A DNA stretch of 64,000 nucleotides from contig CAYNVQ010000006.1 in assembly GCA_964400735.1 (NCBI GenBank), positions 186,001 through 250,000 of the forward strand, written 5' to 3'. Positions 1 through 9,193 of this stretch are shown one piece after another (the first letter of the stretch is position 1; each line of letters starts with the position of its first letter). A model generated the notes under the pieces. It searched no databases, was not told the origin of the DNA, and saw only the letters and a list, made by a program, of their open reading frames with translations. The DNA is from CAYNVQ01 sp964400735. GTDB taxonomy: Bacteria; Acidobacteriota; Aminicenantia; Aminicenantales; Aminicenantaceae. A program made the translations under genes and the position numbers.

Positions 1-2
1 GG

Positions 3-347
3 AGCCCGATTCTTGGAAAGCCGTTAGCCATGATGCTCCTCAACCGCCATGCCACGGTAACCATATGCCATTCGCGGACGGTTGATCTGCCTTCGGTCGT
101 CCGGGAAGCGGATATCGCCGTCGGAGCTGTGGGCAAACCCAAATTCATCAAGGCCGATTGGATAAAAGAAGGAGCGGTCATCATCGATGCAGGCTATCAC
201 CCCGGCGGTATAGGTGATGTCGACTTGGAGGAGGCTTCGAAACGGAGCAGCGCTTACACGCCAGTCCCCGGAGGAGTGGGCCCGATGACCATCGTCTCTC
301 TTATTTCCCAGACTGTCGAGGCTGCCGGAAAACAGCACGGAATTTAA
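3..347 (+). CDS. folD: FolD, methylenetetrahydrofolate dehydrogenase/cyclohydrolase (3' end only)
   Basis: C-terminal 114 codons of the bifunctional enzyme that converts 5,10-methylene-THF to 10-formyl-THF in the cytoplasm. The open frame runs in from before the window at base 3 and ends with TAA at 345-347. It reads GKPLAMMLLNRHATVT, then CHSRT, AVGKPKFIKADWIKEGAVIID and TPVPGGVGPMT, which is the NAD(P)-binding half and the highly conserved PGGVGP signature near the C terminus of FolD. The N-terminal catalytic half lies outside the window. An internal ATG at 30 is not the start, because the homology to FolD continues upstream of it. The identification is secure. Confidence 0.93.
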   Translation, partial: SPILGKPLAMMLLNRHATVTICHSRTVDLPSVVREADIAVGAVGKPKFIKADWIKEGAVIIDAGYHPGGIGDVDLEEASKRSSAYTPVPGGVGPMTIVSLISQTVEAAGKQHGI

Positions 348-398
348 TCGGTGTGAGAGCCTTCTCTCCTTTTTGTGCTGTCCCCGATAGACGGCAGG

Positions 399-1064
399 TC
401 AGAACCTGAGTTCGAGTCCTGAGACGAGGATATGGATGGATTCTTCATGCCGGGAAGCCAGCCACATATAGCTGAGGACGAATTCGACGTGATCGCTCAA
501 AGGAAGATTTGTCCCGAGATACAATCGGATCCGCTGGACTGTGTAAATCTTGGTTTTTCCGAAGGTTTCAGCCGCAATAAATGGCTTCAGATCGAGTCCT
601 CCGATGCTGAATTCGGTCTTCAAGCGAAGACGCAGACGGAAGCGCAGGTGGTCTTCCGGTGTTTCCGCGTCGAATTCTCGGATCTCGGTGCGGAAGCGTA
701 GATCAAGATTAAGGTTCTTGGTCATTTCGGTTTTCCAGCCCCCCTCTAGAATGAAACGATCCTCATTGTAGACGACTCCCTGGTATTCGACGTGTGCCCG
801 TTTATAAATTGAGGCCAAGTGAACATTTTTAGTCAGGTTGAATACGAGTCCTCCATGCAGGCTCATAAGATAAGGGTGGGCATAGGTGATTTCCAGGTGA
901 CGGCTTTCCTGAGTCAGTTTCAGACTGATTTTGGAGGAGATTTTGAATGTGGCGGAGTTGATGAGCCAGGCCTGGTCGGAGTCGCCGTAACTCATTAGGC
1001 ATCCGAAGAGGATAAGAATAATGAACAGAGGGACTATTTTATTGTATGATTTGATCTTGCCCAT
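399..1064 (-). CDS. Predicted outer-membrane beta-barrel protein, DUF2490-like
   Basis: About 221 residues. After a hydrophobic N-terminal segment (PLFIILILFGCLMSY) that can act as a signal peptide, the rest is alternating amphipathic strands (for example LDLRFRTEIREFD, RLRLRLKTEFSIG, IRLYLGTNLPLS) and ends in Phe (GLELRF), as outer-membrane barrels do. The pattern resembles the DUF2490 family, in which a barrel of about 200 residues has no known substrate. The frame stays open to 1130 with a TTG codon, but ATG at 1064 (or 1070) places the signal sequence at the N terminus, so I prefer it. No strong ribosome-binding site is visible. It converges on folD. Function unknown. Confidence 0.7.
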   Translation of the reverse strand: MGKIKSYNKIVPLFIILILFGCLMSYGDSDQAWLINSATFKISSKISLKLTQESRHLEITYAHPYLMSLHGGLVFNLTKNVHLASIYKRAHVEYQGVVYNEDRFILEGGWKTEMTKNLNLDLRFRTEIREFDAETPEDHLRFRLRLRLKTEFSIGGLDLKPFIAAETFGKTKIYTVQRIRLYLGTNLPLSDHVEFVLSYMWLASRHEESIHILVSGLELRF

Positions 1065-1296
1065 ATCCATAGAATGCAGATTATACATCTGATAATTCTT
1101 ATCTATCAATTCTTTTTCTCGATCGTCCAAAAAAAATCTGACATCCCTCTTTTGGATGAAATTAGGAGCTTACTTTGATGCTCCGGACCTTCCACACCTT
1201 GTCTAAGCTTAATTTCGGGCTGGGGGGAGGTGGGCCGAGTTGTGAGCAGCTTCGTTTATTCTATACCTCGATCCTTGGAGGGAATATTAGCGGCCA

Positions 1297-1327
1297 GCCC
1301 TGAAGGGCACTGTAATTTTGGTATAAT
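1297..1327 (+). promoter_or_regulatory. Candidate promoter of the GH2 gene with a small palindrome
   Basis: A perfect TATAAT hexamer lies at 1322-1327, 25 bp before the GH2 start codon. The place for a -35 element is occupied by the 12-bp palindrome GCCCTGAAGGGC (1297-1308), which could be an operator. No good TTGACA match is present, so the promoter is tentative and perhaps activator-dependent. Confidence 0.3.
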
Positions 1328-1351
1328 AACCGCAGTGGAGGATTCGGAAAC

Positions 1352-4141
1352 ATGGACAGACAGAGAAAAAACAGGATTTCTTTTTTGGTCTTCTTGTTTC
1401 TATTGATTTGGAGCGGAAATCATGTCTTGTCAGACGAAAGAAAGATATGCTTGAGAGACAATTGGTTTATGCAATCCTCCGTCGTTGAGACGGAAAATGG
1501 AAAGAAGATATCCTCCGATGGATTCCGCCCCGAAGGTTGGTTTCGAACAGATGTGCCATCAACCGTTTTATCGTCGTTGGTGAAGAATGGAGTCTATCCT
1601 GATCCCTATATAGGAATGAACAACATGAAGATCCCGGATGCTTCTGACGAATTCAATAAAAAATATGGACTCGGGAAATTCAGTCATTTACCTGGCAAGG
1701 TTAACCCGTGGAAGGATCCTTATTGGTTTTGGACACAATTCCGCCTTTCCGAGGAGCTTGAGGGAAAAATCATTTGGCTCAATTTGGGAGGGATCAATTA
1801 CAGAGCTGAAATTTGGTTGAACGGGAACATGGTGGCCGATTCCAAAACAGTTGTGGGCATGTTCGGCTCCTGGTCATTCGATATCAACGGATCTTTAAAT
1901 TTCGCGGAGCTAAACACTCTGGCTATCAAGGTGTTCCCTCTGGACTATCCGGGGTTGCCAGCCGAGCCGCAGCTCGAGGCCTTCGGGCCGTTCGGCCTCA
2001 ACGGAGGTCCGACCGGAGATATCGGAAAGAACGTGACCATGCACTGTTCGGTGGGATGGGATTGGATACCGGCCGTTCGCGACCGCAATATGGGAATATG
2101 GCAGGATGTATATCTCTCCGCAACTGGCCCTGTCGACCTGCGTTATCCTCATATTGTGACGGATTTGCCCCTGCCAAATTTGGGAGAAGCGGAAATAAAA
2201 ATAACGGCAGAGCTGGTCAACTGCACGGAATCACCTCAAAAAGGAACCGTCATAGCTGCCATCCGCCCAAAAAATTTCAAGGGTCCTGAGATCGTGGTGA
2301 AGAGGGAAGAAGAGATTGGACCCAACCAGGAGAAACCGATTTTGCTCGACTGTAAAACCCATAAGAAGTTATCGATAGCGAACCCTGAACTCTGGTGGCC
2401 GAACGGATACGGAGCACAGAATCTTTACGAGCTGGAAATAACAGTTAAGGCCGAGGGGGAGATTTCAGATACCGAGCGCCAGACTTTCGGGGTCCGGGAA
2501 GTGGGAAGCCAGATCACGATGGTTGACGGATGGGCCAGAAGGGATTTTTTCGTGAACGGCCAAAAAATCCTGATAAGAGGCGGTGCTTGGGTGCCGGATA
2601 TGATGCTCCAAAGCAGTCCGAAAAAACTCAATGACGAGCTGCAACTCTCCAAGGAAGCCAACCTCAACATGGTCCGGATATGGGGAGGAGGACTGACACC
2701 TCCTGAAGAATTTTTTACATCCTGCGATAAGATGGGCCTTTTGGTGTGGCATGACTTCTGGATTACAGGTGATTGTCAGGGGACATGGGGCAAAGGGAGC
2801 CAGGATTACCCCTATGATGCGGCCGCTTTTTTGAAAAATGCTGCGGATGTGGTCAAAAGACTGCGGAATCATCCTTGCCTTTTGGTCTGGACAGCGGGAA
2901 ACGAAGGCTATCCCCGGGAAGAAATCTATGTACCGTTGCGCAATAACATTGTGGCGAAGTTGGACGGGACCCGCCCTTTTATTCCCTCTTCCGGATACAG
3001 GGAGCCGCCAGAGGGCTGGGGACTTTCCTGGCCGGATAATCAGGTGGCCGGCTCCTATTCGGGCGGGCCGTATCATTGGGTCCCTCCCCGCGAGTACTAT
3101 CAAAAAGCGGATGGAGGAAAGGATTGGCTCTTTAAAAACGAGGTGGGATTGCCTTCTTTGCCCTGCCTGGATAGCTTGAAAAAATTTATCCCCAACCTAT
3201 CAACAGACCCGGCTGTGAAATTTCCCCTCAACCATACATGGGGGTATCACGATGCCTGTGAAGGGAACGGAAAGTACAGCCTGTATGATGAGGCCATACG
3301 CAGGCGCTATGGAGAAGCAGATAGTCTCGAAGACTATGTCCGGAAGGCCCAGGTGATCAATGCTGAAAGTTACCGGGCGATTTTCGAATCCATAAATCAG
3401 TCTGTGAAAAGAGTGGCCGGTGTGATTCTCTGGAAAACGAATCCGGCCTGGCCCAGCGTGATTTGGCAGCTTTATGACTGGTATCTCTGTCCGCATGCCG
3501 GTTACTACTACACAAAGAAAGCCTGTGAACCATTGCATGTCCAGCTTAATTTGGATGATTCGGGTGTGGTTGTCGTCAATCACAGCTTTGAACCGAAGAA
3601 TATTTCTTTCCGGGGAAATGCATTTTCGCAGGATTTGGAAAAAGTGTGGTCCACAGAAGATAGAATCAGGGTTGGAGCGGCCTCATCCATGGGAATCGTT
3701 AGGGTCCAGGTCCCGGGAAAAGCAAGAAAAGGCATCTTTTTTGTGGATCTCCAGCTTGAAGATGGAGAGGGCCATACCGTCTCCGAGAATTTCTACTGGC
3801 TGGCCGACGGAGATGATTTCTCTTCTCTTCGAGCTCTGCCAGAAGTGAATTTGGACCTCAAAATCGATAGGATTGATAAAGGTGACCGATGCACGGTTCG
3901 ACTTCACGTTTCAAATCCTTCCCATACGCTCGCTTTTTTTGTGCATTCGAGCCTCAGAAGAGGACACGATGGGGAGGAAGTACTGCCCAGTTACTGGAGC
4001 GACAATTATTTTTGTCTTCTCCCGGGCAGAACGAAGGAGCTGGCCGTCGAGATGAGAAAATCGGATCTTCAGGGCCGGACGGCTTTTTTGAAGCTGGACG
4101 GCTGGAATATTAAGGAACAGATTCTGGAATTAGAATTCTAG
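1352..4141 (+). CDS. Exported glycoside hydrolase family 2 (beta-mannosidase / exo-glucosaminidase type)
   Basis: A 929-residue exported retaining glycosidase, likely acting on beta-linked mannose or glucosamine oligosaccharides in the periplasm or outside the cell. Order seen: signal peptide (1-27); N-terminal jelly-roll domain with WLNLGGINYRAEIWLNG (about residue 140); Ig-like domain; TIM barrel opened by NPELWWPNGYG and RGGAWVPD. The acid/base is Glu518 in WTAGNEGYP and the probable nucleophile is Glu597 in FKNEVGLPSLP. The motif VRIWGGG and the region SGPY/HWVPP are typical of the beta-mannosidase and CsxA-like exo-beta-glucosaminidase branch of GH2, not beta-galactosidase. A C-terminal beta domain follows from about 690. 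GGAGG lies 10 bp before ATG. Exact substrate cannot be settled by eye. Confidence 0.88.
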   Translation: MDRQRKNRISFLVFLFLLIWSGNHVLSDERKICLRDNWFMQSSVVETENGKKISSDGFRPEGWFRTDVPSTVLSSLVKNGVYPDPYIGMNNMKIPDASDEFNKKYGLGKFSHLPGKVNPWKDPYWFWTQFRLSEELEGKIIWLNLGGINYRAEIWLNGNMVADSKTVVGMFGSWSFDINGSLNFAELNTLAIKVFPLDYPGLPAEPQLEAFGPFGLNGGPTGDIGKNVTMHCSVGWDWIPAVRDRNMGIWQDVYLSATGPVDLRYPHIVTDLPLPNLGEAEIKITAELVNCTESPQKGTVIAAIRPKNFKGPEIVVKREEEIGPNQEKPILLDCKTHKKLSIANPELWWPNGYGAQNLYELEITVKAEGEISDTERQTFGVREVGSQITMVDGWARRDFFVNGQKILIRGGAWVPDMMLQSSPKKLNDELQLSKEANLNMVRIWGGGLTPPEEFFTSCDKMGLLVWHDFWITGDCQGTWGKGSQDYPYDAAAFLKNAADVVKRLRNHPCLLVWTAGNEGYPREEIYVPLRNNIVAKLDGTRPFIPSSGYREPPEGWGLSWPDNQVAGSYSGGPYHWVPPREYYQKADGGKDWLFKNEVGLPSLPCLDSLKKFIPNLSTDPAVKFPLNHTWGYHDACEGNGKYSLYDEAIRRRYGEADSLEDYVRKAQVINAESYRAIFESINQSVKRVAGVILWKTNPAWPSVIWQLYDWYLCPHAGYYYTKKACEPLHVQLNLDDSGVVVVNHSFEPKNISFRGNAFSQDLEKVWSTEDRIRVGAASSMGIVRVQVPGKARKGIFFVDLQLEDGEGHTVSENFYWLADGDDFSSLRALPEVNLDLKIDRIDKGDRCTVRLHVSNPSHTLAFFVHSSLRRGHDGEEVLPSYWSDNYFCLLPGRTKELAVEMRKSDLQGRTAFLKLDGWNIKEQILELEF

Positions 4142-4173
4142 GACGAACCTGAATTAATCTGATTTTATTCTGA

Positions 4174-5880
4174 TCAATTGATTTTCTTTTCTTCTTCTTT
4201 TTTCTCTGTCTTTTTTTCTTCTTTTTTCTTCTCTGCTTTGACGACGGTTATGCTGGGGCTGACATACATGATGGTGTAGGTGACTCCTTCTTCGGTGATG
4301 GCCAGTCCGACTGTTTTCGATTCTTTGTCCACATCGTCCTTGATGAAATGGAGCAGGAGGCCGTCGGCGATTATCTTCCACTTTCCATCGTCCTTTTTGA
4401 GGGTGATGATTTGGCCGTCATTTTTGATGAAGATTTGCTTTTTATTATCCTTATCCGTTCCCACGACCGATATTTTTCCCAGCACAGCCACATTTTGAAG
4501 CTTTTTCACCATCATATGGACATCTGTTTTCACTTTGACTTTTTTCAAATCATCGACATCGAGAACCACGATATCTTTGCCCTCGGCGTCCTTTCCTCTT
4601 TTAATGATGACGAGAGGAGTTTCTTCGATTATGTCTATATCGGGCATATCGAAGAAGGTGACGGCTTTCGAGAAGTCGAGTTTTTCGATGTAGTCGAAGA
4701 ATTCTTTCAGCACCTTTTTCAGCTCGTCTTTTTCTTGGGCGCTGAGGCCTTGTTCTGTCTTTTCCATCGCTTTCGTTTTCGCCTGTTCCTTTTCCTGGAA
4801 TGGCTCGTTTTGGGCCCAGGTCTTGAGACTGGCAACAGGCAGAATGAGGGAAAGGGCCAGAAGTCCGGTAAGGAGAAGGGTGGAAAGCTTTATTTGGCCA
4901 GTAGGTCTTTTGTTATCCAGAATACTCATGATTCTTGCCTCCAGATTGGATTTTTTGGCGATGGTTATACCTGCGGGCGATAACCATCTGACATTCGAGA
5001 CTCTTTTAGCAATTTCCAGCAGATGGCTAGCGTACTCGGAGGCCTTTATGCCGGCTTGGAGGACGCAATCATCGCTTGCATGCTCGCGTTCGATGGAGAG
5101 CCTTTTTATAGCGACCCAAACAAGGGGATTGAACCAGTACAGGATAGAAACGATTCGGTTGAGAATGGATAGCAAAAAATCTCCGCGTTTGATGTGAGCT
5201 AACTCATGCAGGAGCACGATCTCTTTTCTTTTTTCCGGCCAGGAGGAGGCCTCTGGAGGCAACAGAATCGAGGGATGAATCCATCCGCAGGTCAGGGGAA
5301 CGATGGCCTTTGGAGTTTGAAGAAGCCGGATTTTGCGTTTTATGCCCATCTGTCTAAAATGGATCGAAAGAAGGTGATAGAGGCTATGGTCTTTAATGGG
5401 GACGGCCCGAAACATCAATAATTTTGTGCCTATGGCGGCGGCGATCAGCCTGGCCAGAATCATGAGGGCGCCTGCGGTCCACAGGAGAAGAATCCAAAGG
5501 GGCCAGTCTATAGGCTTTGGATGGGAATTTTTTGCGGCAGGTAGAGAAGATAAGGTTGCGGCGTTGAATGTGGCAGAAGAAGAAAACGGGACAATTTGTT
5601 CCGGAGTGCCGTCAGATGGAGTTTGAGATGCTTGAGGAATTAGAGCAGGGAGGAAAGTAAGGTCCCAGGCGGGAAGCAAGGAAGAGACGACAGGTAACAG
5701 AAGAAGACTGGTAACGGCAAAAGTCAGGATGAGATGCCGGGTGGCAAAAGAAACGCGTTTTGCGATAAGCAGAATAACGAAAGCGATGCTCAAGACCAGA
5801 GTTGTTTTTACGGTCATCTCCAGGATGAGACCAACCCATATACGGCTGTTCGGGGATAGAATACCGAATAGTCCCGGCAT
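4174..5880 (-). CDS. BlaR1/MecR1-like M56 membrane metallopeptidase with an atypical C-terminal domain
   Basis: A 568-residue integral membrane zinc peptidase, second gene of an operon with the BlaI-type repressor (2 bp gap). Membrane segments are visible near residues 15-40, 50-72, 125-150 and 325-345. The gluzincin motif HELAH starts at His225 (LLHELAHIKRGDF) and is followed by the usual YWFNPLVW and EREHASDD segments. In the BlaR1/MecR1 family this domain is activated by an external signal and leads to loss of the BlaI/MecI repressor. Here the extracytoplasmic C-terminal part (about 355-568) has no penicillin-binding SxxK sensor; it has an NTF2/SnoaL-like look (ELKKVLKEFFDYIEKLDF ... DDGKWKIIADG) and ends in a Lys/Glu-rich tail. 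The signal sensed is therefore unknown. Confidence 0.85.
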   Translation of the reverse strand: MPGLFGILSPNSRIWVGLILEMTVKTTLVLSIAFVILLIAKRVSFATRHLILTFAVTSLLLLPVVSSLLPAWDLTFLPALIPQASQTPSDGTPEQIVPFSSSATFNAATLSSLPAAKNSHPKPIDWPLWILLLWTAGALMILARLIAAAIGTKLLMFRAVPIKDHSLYHLLSIHFRQMGIKRKIRLLQTPKAIVPLTCGWIHPSILLPPEASSWPEKRKEIVLLHELAHIKRGDFLLSILNRIVSILYWFNPLVWVAIKRLSIEREHASDDCVLQAGIKASEYASHLLEIAKRVSNVRWLSPAGITIAKKSNLEARIMSILDNKRPTGQIKLSTLLLTGLLALSLILPVASLKTWAQNEPFQEKEQAKTKAMEKTEQGLSAQEKDELKKVLKEFFDYIEKLDFSKAVTFFDMPDIDIIEETPLVIIKRGKDAEGKDIVVLDVDDLKKVKVKTDVHMMVKKLQNVAVLGKISVVGTDKDNKKQIFIKNDGQIITLKKDDGKWKIIADGLLLHFIKDDVDKESKTVGLAITEEGVTYTIMYVSPSITVVKAEKKKEEKKTEKKEEEKKIN

Positions 5881-5882
5881 GG

Positions 5883-6272
5883 TTATTTCCCTTCTTTTTT
5901 TGCCGCTTCGATCAAATGTGTAATCCTTTTCAATTCTTCCTCGGAGAGTTCGACTCCTCGAATATCCAGTAGAGCGGCGATAACCCCTTCGGCCGAGTCT
6001 TCGAAGAAGGTCTCCATCAGGTGTTTAAGGGCCGACCTTTTTACCCTATCCAGAGCGATAGTGGGGTAATATATATAACGGCGGCCTTTCTCTTTGTGTT
6101 TCAAATAGCCCTTATTTTCCAAAACGCTGAGAAGCGCTCTCACCGAAGAATAGCTGGGTGGACTGGGAAGAGATTCTCTGACATCGGCCACTGTCGCTTC
6201 CCCTTTTTGATAGATGGTATCCATTATCTGGCGTTCCCTTCGGCTCAAGTGGGTGATCAGCTTGTTTTTCAT
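5883..6272 (-). CDS. BlaI/MecI/CopY-family winged-helix repressor
   Basis: A 129-residue DNA-binding repressor, first gene of the operon with the M56 peptidase. It opens LSRRERQIMDTIYQKGEATVADV and continues SYSSVRALLSVLENKGYLKHKEKGR, which is the winged helix of the BlaI/MecI (Penicillinase_R) family, followed by a C-terminal dimerisation helix (ELSEEELKRITHLIEAAKK). Family members are about 120-130 residues, so the start ATG at 6272 (with AAGGAAAT upstream) is better than the longer open frame to 6347, which would run over the operator. Three palindromes immediately upstream suggest autorepression. In the family the repressor is inactivated when the M56 partner is triggered. Confidence 0.92.
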   Translation of the reverse strand: MKNKLITHLSRRERQIMDTIYQKGEATVADVRESLPSPPSYSSVRALLSVLENKGYLKHKEKGRRYIYYPTIALDRVKRSALKHLMETFFEDSAEGVIAALLDIRGVELSEEELKRITHLIEAAKKEGK

Positions 6273-6293
6273 TTCATTTCCTTCAATTAAAAA

Positions 6294-6370
6294 TGCTAAA
6301 TAATTAGCATCTGCTAAAAAAATAGCATCATAAATCACTTTTGTCAAGCAAAAATGCTAAATTTTTAGCA
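6294..6370. promoter_or_regulatory. Triple 16-bp palindromic operator of the blaI-M56 operon
   Basis: Three copies of a TGCTAA-N4-TTAGCA palindrome: 6294-6309 (perfect arms, spacer ATAA), 6312-6327 (one mismatched arm, TGCTAA/ATAGCA) and 6355-6370 (perfect arms, spacer ATTT). All three have the same 16-bp length. The first two are 18 bp apart centre to centre and the third 43 bp further. They lie directly before the repressor start codon, the place expected for BlaI-family autoregulatory operators. The half-site differs from the TACA/TGTA core known for BlaI/MecI and CopY. Confidence 0.8.
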
Positions 6371-6375
6371 TTTTA

Positions 6376-6715
6376 TTTGAGATTTTTTTTAGGGACAGGA
6401 TACTCTGGTACAAGTTAATACTCTTAGGAAAAGTCAAGGTGATATATGGAAATTCAGAGGTACTTTGTTGGAACTTCGGAAAATGTGCAGATTTTATTAA
6501 AAGATCGGCAGTGTATCCCCTGAATTTCCGTGTCCATTGAATTTCCATTTTCATGTAACATAGATTTACATTAATGATCAGAGCTTATTTAGTGACAGAG
6601 CATTTCGTCCCCAATTTTAGCTTTGAGCATTTGACGGCAAATAAATATTGAAAAAAAGATCGGTTCTGCATAAAATCAATTTATCCTAAAATTAAATTCC
6701 TACCAAGGAGGCATT
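6376..6715. other. A+T-rich intergenic region between divergent operons
   Basis: About 340 bases between the operator array and the first propeller gene. It should hold the propeller's promoter and perhaps part of the blaI promoter. No convincing gene, RNA or repeat was seen. A good ribosome-binding site (AAGGAGG) lies just before 6716. Confidence 0.5.
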
Positions 6716-9127
6716 ATGATTAACCCGAAAAGAATGAACTGGACAGTTTTATGTGTGGTATTGTTCGTTCTGGCTCTTGTTGTTTTCAATTCCCCTATCC
6801 AAGCTCAAAAGGCAAAAAATCCGCAGAGAATCCAGAACACGGATCCGGCGTTGCGTCTCGATGGATACCAGAAGCATCTGGAGATGACAGAGAAATCGCC
6901 TTTTAACAAGGCGAAGTGGTACCACATCGGGCCCACGAATGTAAGCGGCAGGTGTACGGATATCGCTGTCATCACGCCCAAAGGCCAGAACTATACAGTC
7001 TATGTGGGCACTGCATCAGGAGGCGTTTGGAAAACCGAAAATGAAGGGACCACCTGGGAGCCTATCTTCGAAATGGCCGCTTCAACCTCCATTGGGGATA
7101 TCGCCATCGATCCATCCAATCCTGACATTATCTGGGTAGGAACCGGTGAAGCCAACATTTTCCGTAGTTCCCAGTCAGGTGTGGGTATTTATAAATCCAT
7201 AGATGCTGGCAAAACATGGAAACACATGGGGTTGGCGGATACCAACACCATCGCCCGAATTGTCGTCCACCCGGAGAATCCCGATGTCGTTTATTTGGCG
7301 GCTTCCGGACATGAGTGGACAAACAATGAGGAACGCGGTGTTTACAAGACCACCGACGGCGGCACGACCTGGGAAAAAATCCTGTACATTGATGACATGA
7401 CCGGGGCCATCGACCTAGTGATGGATCCCTCGGACCATGAGATGCTGTATGCAGCAACCTGGCAGCGTGTCCGACACAAATGGAACGACCCGCGCAACGA
7501 ACCCAATTACGGCGGAAGTGGACTCCATAAAACCACGGATGGCGGAAAGACCTGGAAGCCCATCAACAATGGACTCCCGGCCGCACCAGACAGAGGCCGA
7601 ATCGGCATCGATCTTTGCCTCGCCAAGCCCAATGTGATCTATGCCTTTGTCGATAACTATGAGCTGGCACGTGAGTTAACCGAAGAGGAAAAAGCCGATC
7701 CTTACACATCAGGATTACGCGGTATTATCAAAGGGGCCACTGTATACCGCTCCGATAATAAAGGCGAGAGCTGGACCCTCATGAGCGGCCAGACTCCCGA
7801 AATGAAGCAATTCATGCAGTTCCATTCCGGTACCTATGGCTGGGTCTTCGGCCAGATGCGCGTGGACCCCAATGATGAGGACACTATCTACACCATGGGC
7901 CTGGGTTTGAATGTCTCCAATGACGGGGGGAAGACTTTCCGGTCGTTGAGGGGCATGCATGGCGATCATCACGGGCTCTGGATCGATCCCGATAATTCCA
8001 ATTACCTCGTCAATGTCAACGACGGTGGGATCGTCATCTCCTACGATAAGGGAGCGACGTGGAGACGGTTTACGGACAATCTGCCCGTATGCCAATTTTT
8101 CAATATCAATTACGATATGGACACTCCTTTCCGCGTTTACGGCTCGATGCAGGATCATGGGAGCTATCGGGGTCAAGTGATCAAAGGGGGAAGGGATAGA
8201 TTCGGAAGAGCCTTAGAGGGGTTCCAAGCCGTCGAGTTTGAAGGTGCTCCAGGAGGAGAAGGAAGCAGCCATGCCATCGATCCGACCGACCCGAAAACTG
8301 TCTATTCTGCCGGTTTTTACGGGACCATTACCAGAAGCGTTCTGAGAGAGGATGGAAACTGGGAAAGCAAACGACTCCTGCCCAACACTTATCCTGGAGA
8401 GCCGCCCCTAAGAGGGCAATGGGTAGCTCCTTTCATCATCTCTCCTCACAATCCCAGCATCATCTATCATGGCATGCAGTATCTGTTCATGTCCCGGGAC
8501 AAGGGCGATACGTGGGAGAGAATCAGTCAGGATCTGAGCCGCAACATCAAGTCCGAACTGGGAGATATCCCCTTCCAGACTCTCTTTTCCATCTCTGAAT
8601 CCCCTCTGATGTTCGGTCTGATCTATGTGGGAACCGACGATGGGAATGTCTATATCACCAAGGATGACGGCAAAACCTGGAAAAAGATCATGAAGGGATT
8701 GCCCTTCGAAAAATGGGTGTCCCGGATCGTTGCTTCGGCCTATGATCTGGGGACGATTTACATGACCCAGAATGGTAAACGGGATGATGATTTCAACGCC
8801 TACGTGTGGAAATCCACGGATTTTGGGGAAACCTGGGAAGACATCTCCGGCAACATTCCCCTCGGACCGGTCAATGTGATCAGGGAAGATCCAGTGGACC
8901 AAAACATCCTTTATGTAGGGACAGACATCGGGGTTTATGTCAGCAAAGATGGTGGCAAAACCTGGAACGTATTGGGTAGCGGTCTGCCCTCCTGCTATGT
9001 CCATGACCTGATCATTCACCCTCGGGACAATGTCATCGTGATCGCCACCCATGGCCGCGGCATGTGGGCCATCGATGCCGAGCCCGTTAACGAAAAGAGC
9101 AAGCGCAGACGCTTCAGAAGATTCTGA
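6716..9127 (+). CDS. Exported Asp-box beta-propeller protein (sortilin/VPS10-like), paralogue 1
   Basis: An 803-residue secreted protein with a signal peptide (about 1-30, ending near IQAQKA). Some nine Asp-box motifs (S/T-x-D-x-G-x-T-W) are spread over the length, such as KSIDAGKTWKHMG, KTTDGGTTWEKI, RDKGDTWERIS, KDDGKTWKKI and STDFGETWEDI, each closing a beta-hairpin of a propeller blade. Two propellers are probable, as in sortilin-type or GH74-like proteins. The opening WYHIGPTNVSGRCTDIAV and closing THGRGMWAID are shared with the proteins at 43352 and 46224. No glycosidase catalytic residues can be assigned, so an enzymatic role is open; binding or exo-enzyme function are both possible. 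Strong ribosome-binding site AAGGAGG. Transcription ends at the hairpin at 9155. Confidence 0.85.
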   Translation: MINPKRMNWTVLCVVLFVLALVVFNSPIQAQKAKNPQRIQNTDPALRLDGYQKHLEMTEKSPFNKAKWYHIGPTNVSGRCTDIAVITPKGQNYTVYVGTASGGVWKTENEGTTWEPIFEMAASTSIGDIAIDPSNPDIIWVGTGEANIFRSSQSGVGIYKSIDAGKTWKHMGLADTNTIARIVVHPENPDVVYLAASGHEWTNNEERGVYKTTDGGTTWEKILYIDDMTGAIDLVMDPSDHEMLYAATWQRVRHKWNDPRNEPNYGGSGLHKTTDGGKTWKPINNGLPAAPDRGRIGIDLCLAKPNVIYAFVDNYELARELTEEEKADPYTSGLRGIIKGATVYRSDNKGESWTLMSGQTPEMKQFMQFHSGTYGWVFGQMRVDPNDEDTIYTMGLGLNVSNDGGKTFRSLRGMHGDHHGLWIDPDNSNYLVNVNDGGIVISYDKGATWRRFTDNLPVCQFFNINYDMDTPFRVYGSMQDHGSYRGQVIKGGRDRFGRALEGFQAVEFEGAPGGEGSSHAIDPTDPKTVYSAGFYGTITRSVLREDGNWESKRLLPNTYPGEPPLRGQWVAPFIISPHNPSIIYHGMQYLFMSRDKGDTWERISQDLSRNIKSELGDIPFQTLFSISESPLMFGLIYVGTDDGNVYITKDDGKTWKKIMKGLPFEKWVSRIVASAYDLGTIYMTQNGKRDDDFNAYVWKSTDFGETWEDISGNIPLGPVNVIREDPVDQNILYVGTDIGVYVSKDGGKTWNVLGSGLPSCYVHDLIIHPRDNVIVIATHGRGMWAIDAEPVNEKSKRRRFRRF

Positions 9128-9154
9128 TAGCCTCTTCATTTCAAAAGGAAACAT

Positions 9155-9193
9155 AAAAGGCCCGCCTAGCTAACGGCATAGGCGGGCCTTTTT
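9155..9193 (+). terminator. Rho-independent terminator
   Basis: A perfect 14-bp stem (9155-9168 pairing with 9179-9192) around a 10-base loop. The stem contains GGCCCGCC/GGCGGGCC and is flanked by A's on the left and five T's on the right. It sits 27 bp after the propeller stop codon. There is no gene on the opposite strand nearby that would use it. Confidence 0.93.

Noticed and set aside
400..430. tRNA-like T-arm string GTTCGAGTCC
   Set aside because: No acceptor, D-arm or anticodon arm at the right distances; it lies at the end of the outer-membrane protein gene.
4160..4220. T/C-rich tract resembling a terminator or polypyrimidine signal
   Set aside because: It is the Lys/Glu-rich coding tail of the M56 protein on the other strand.
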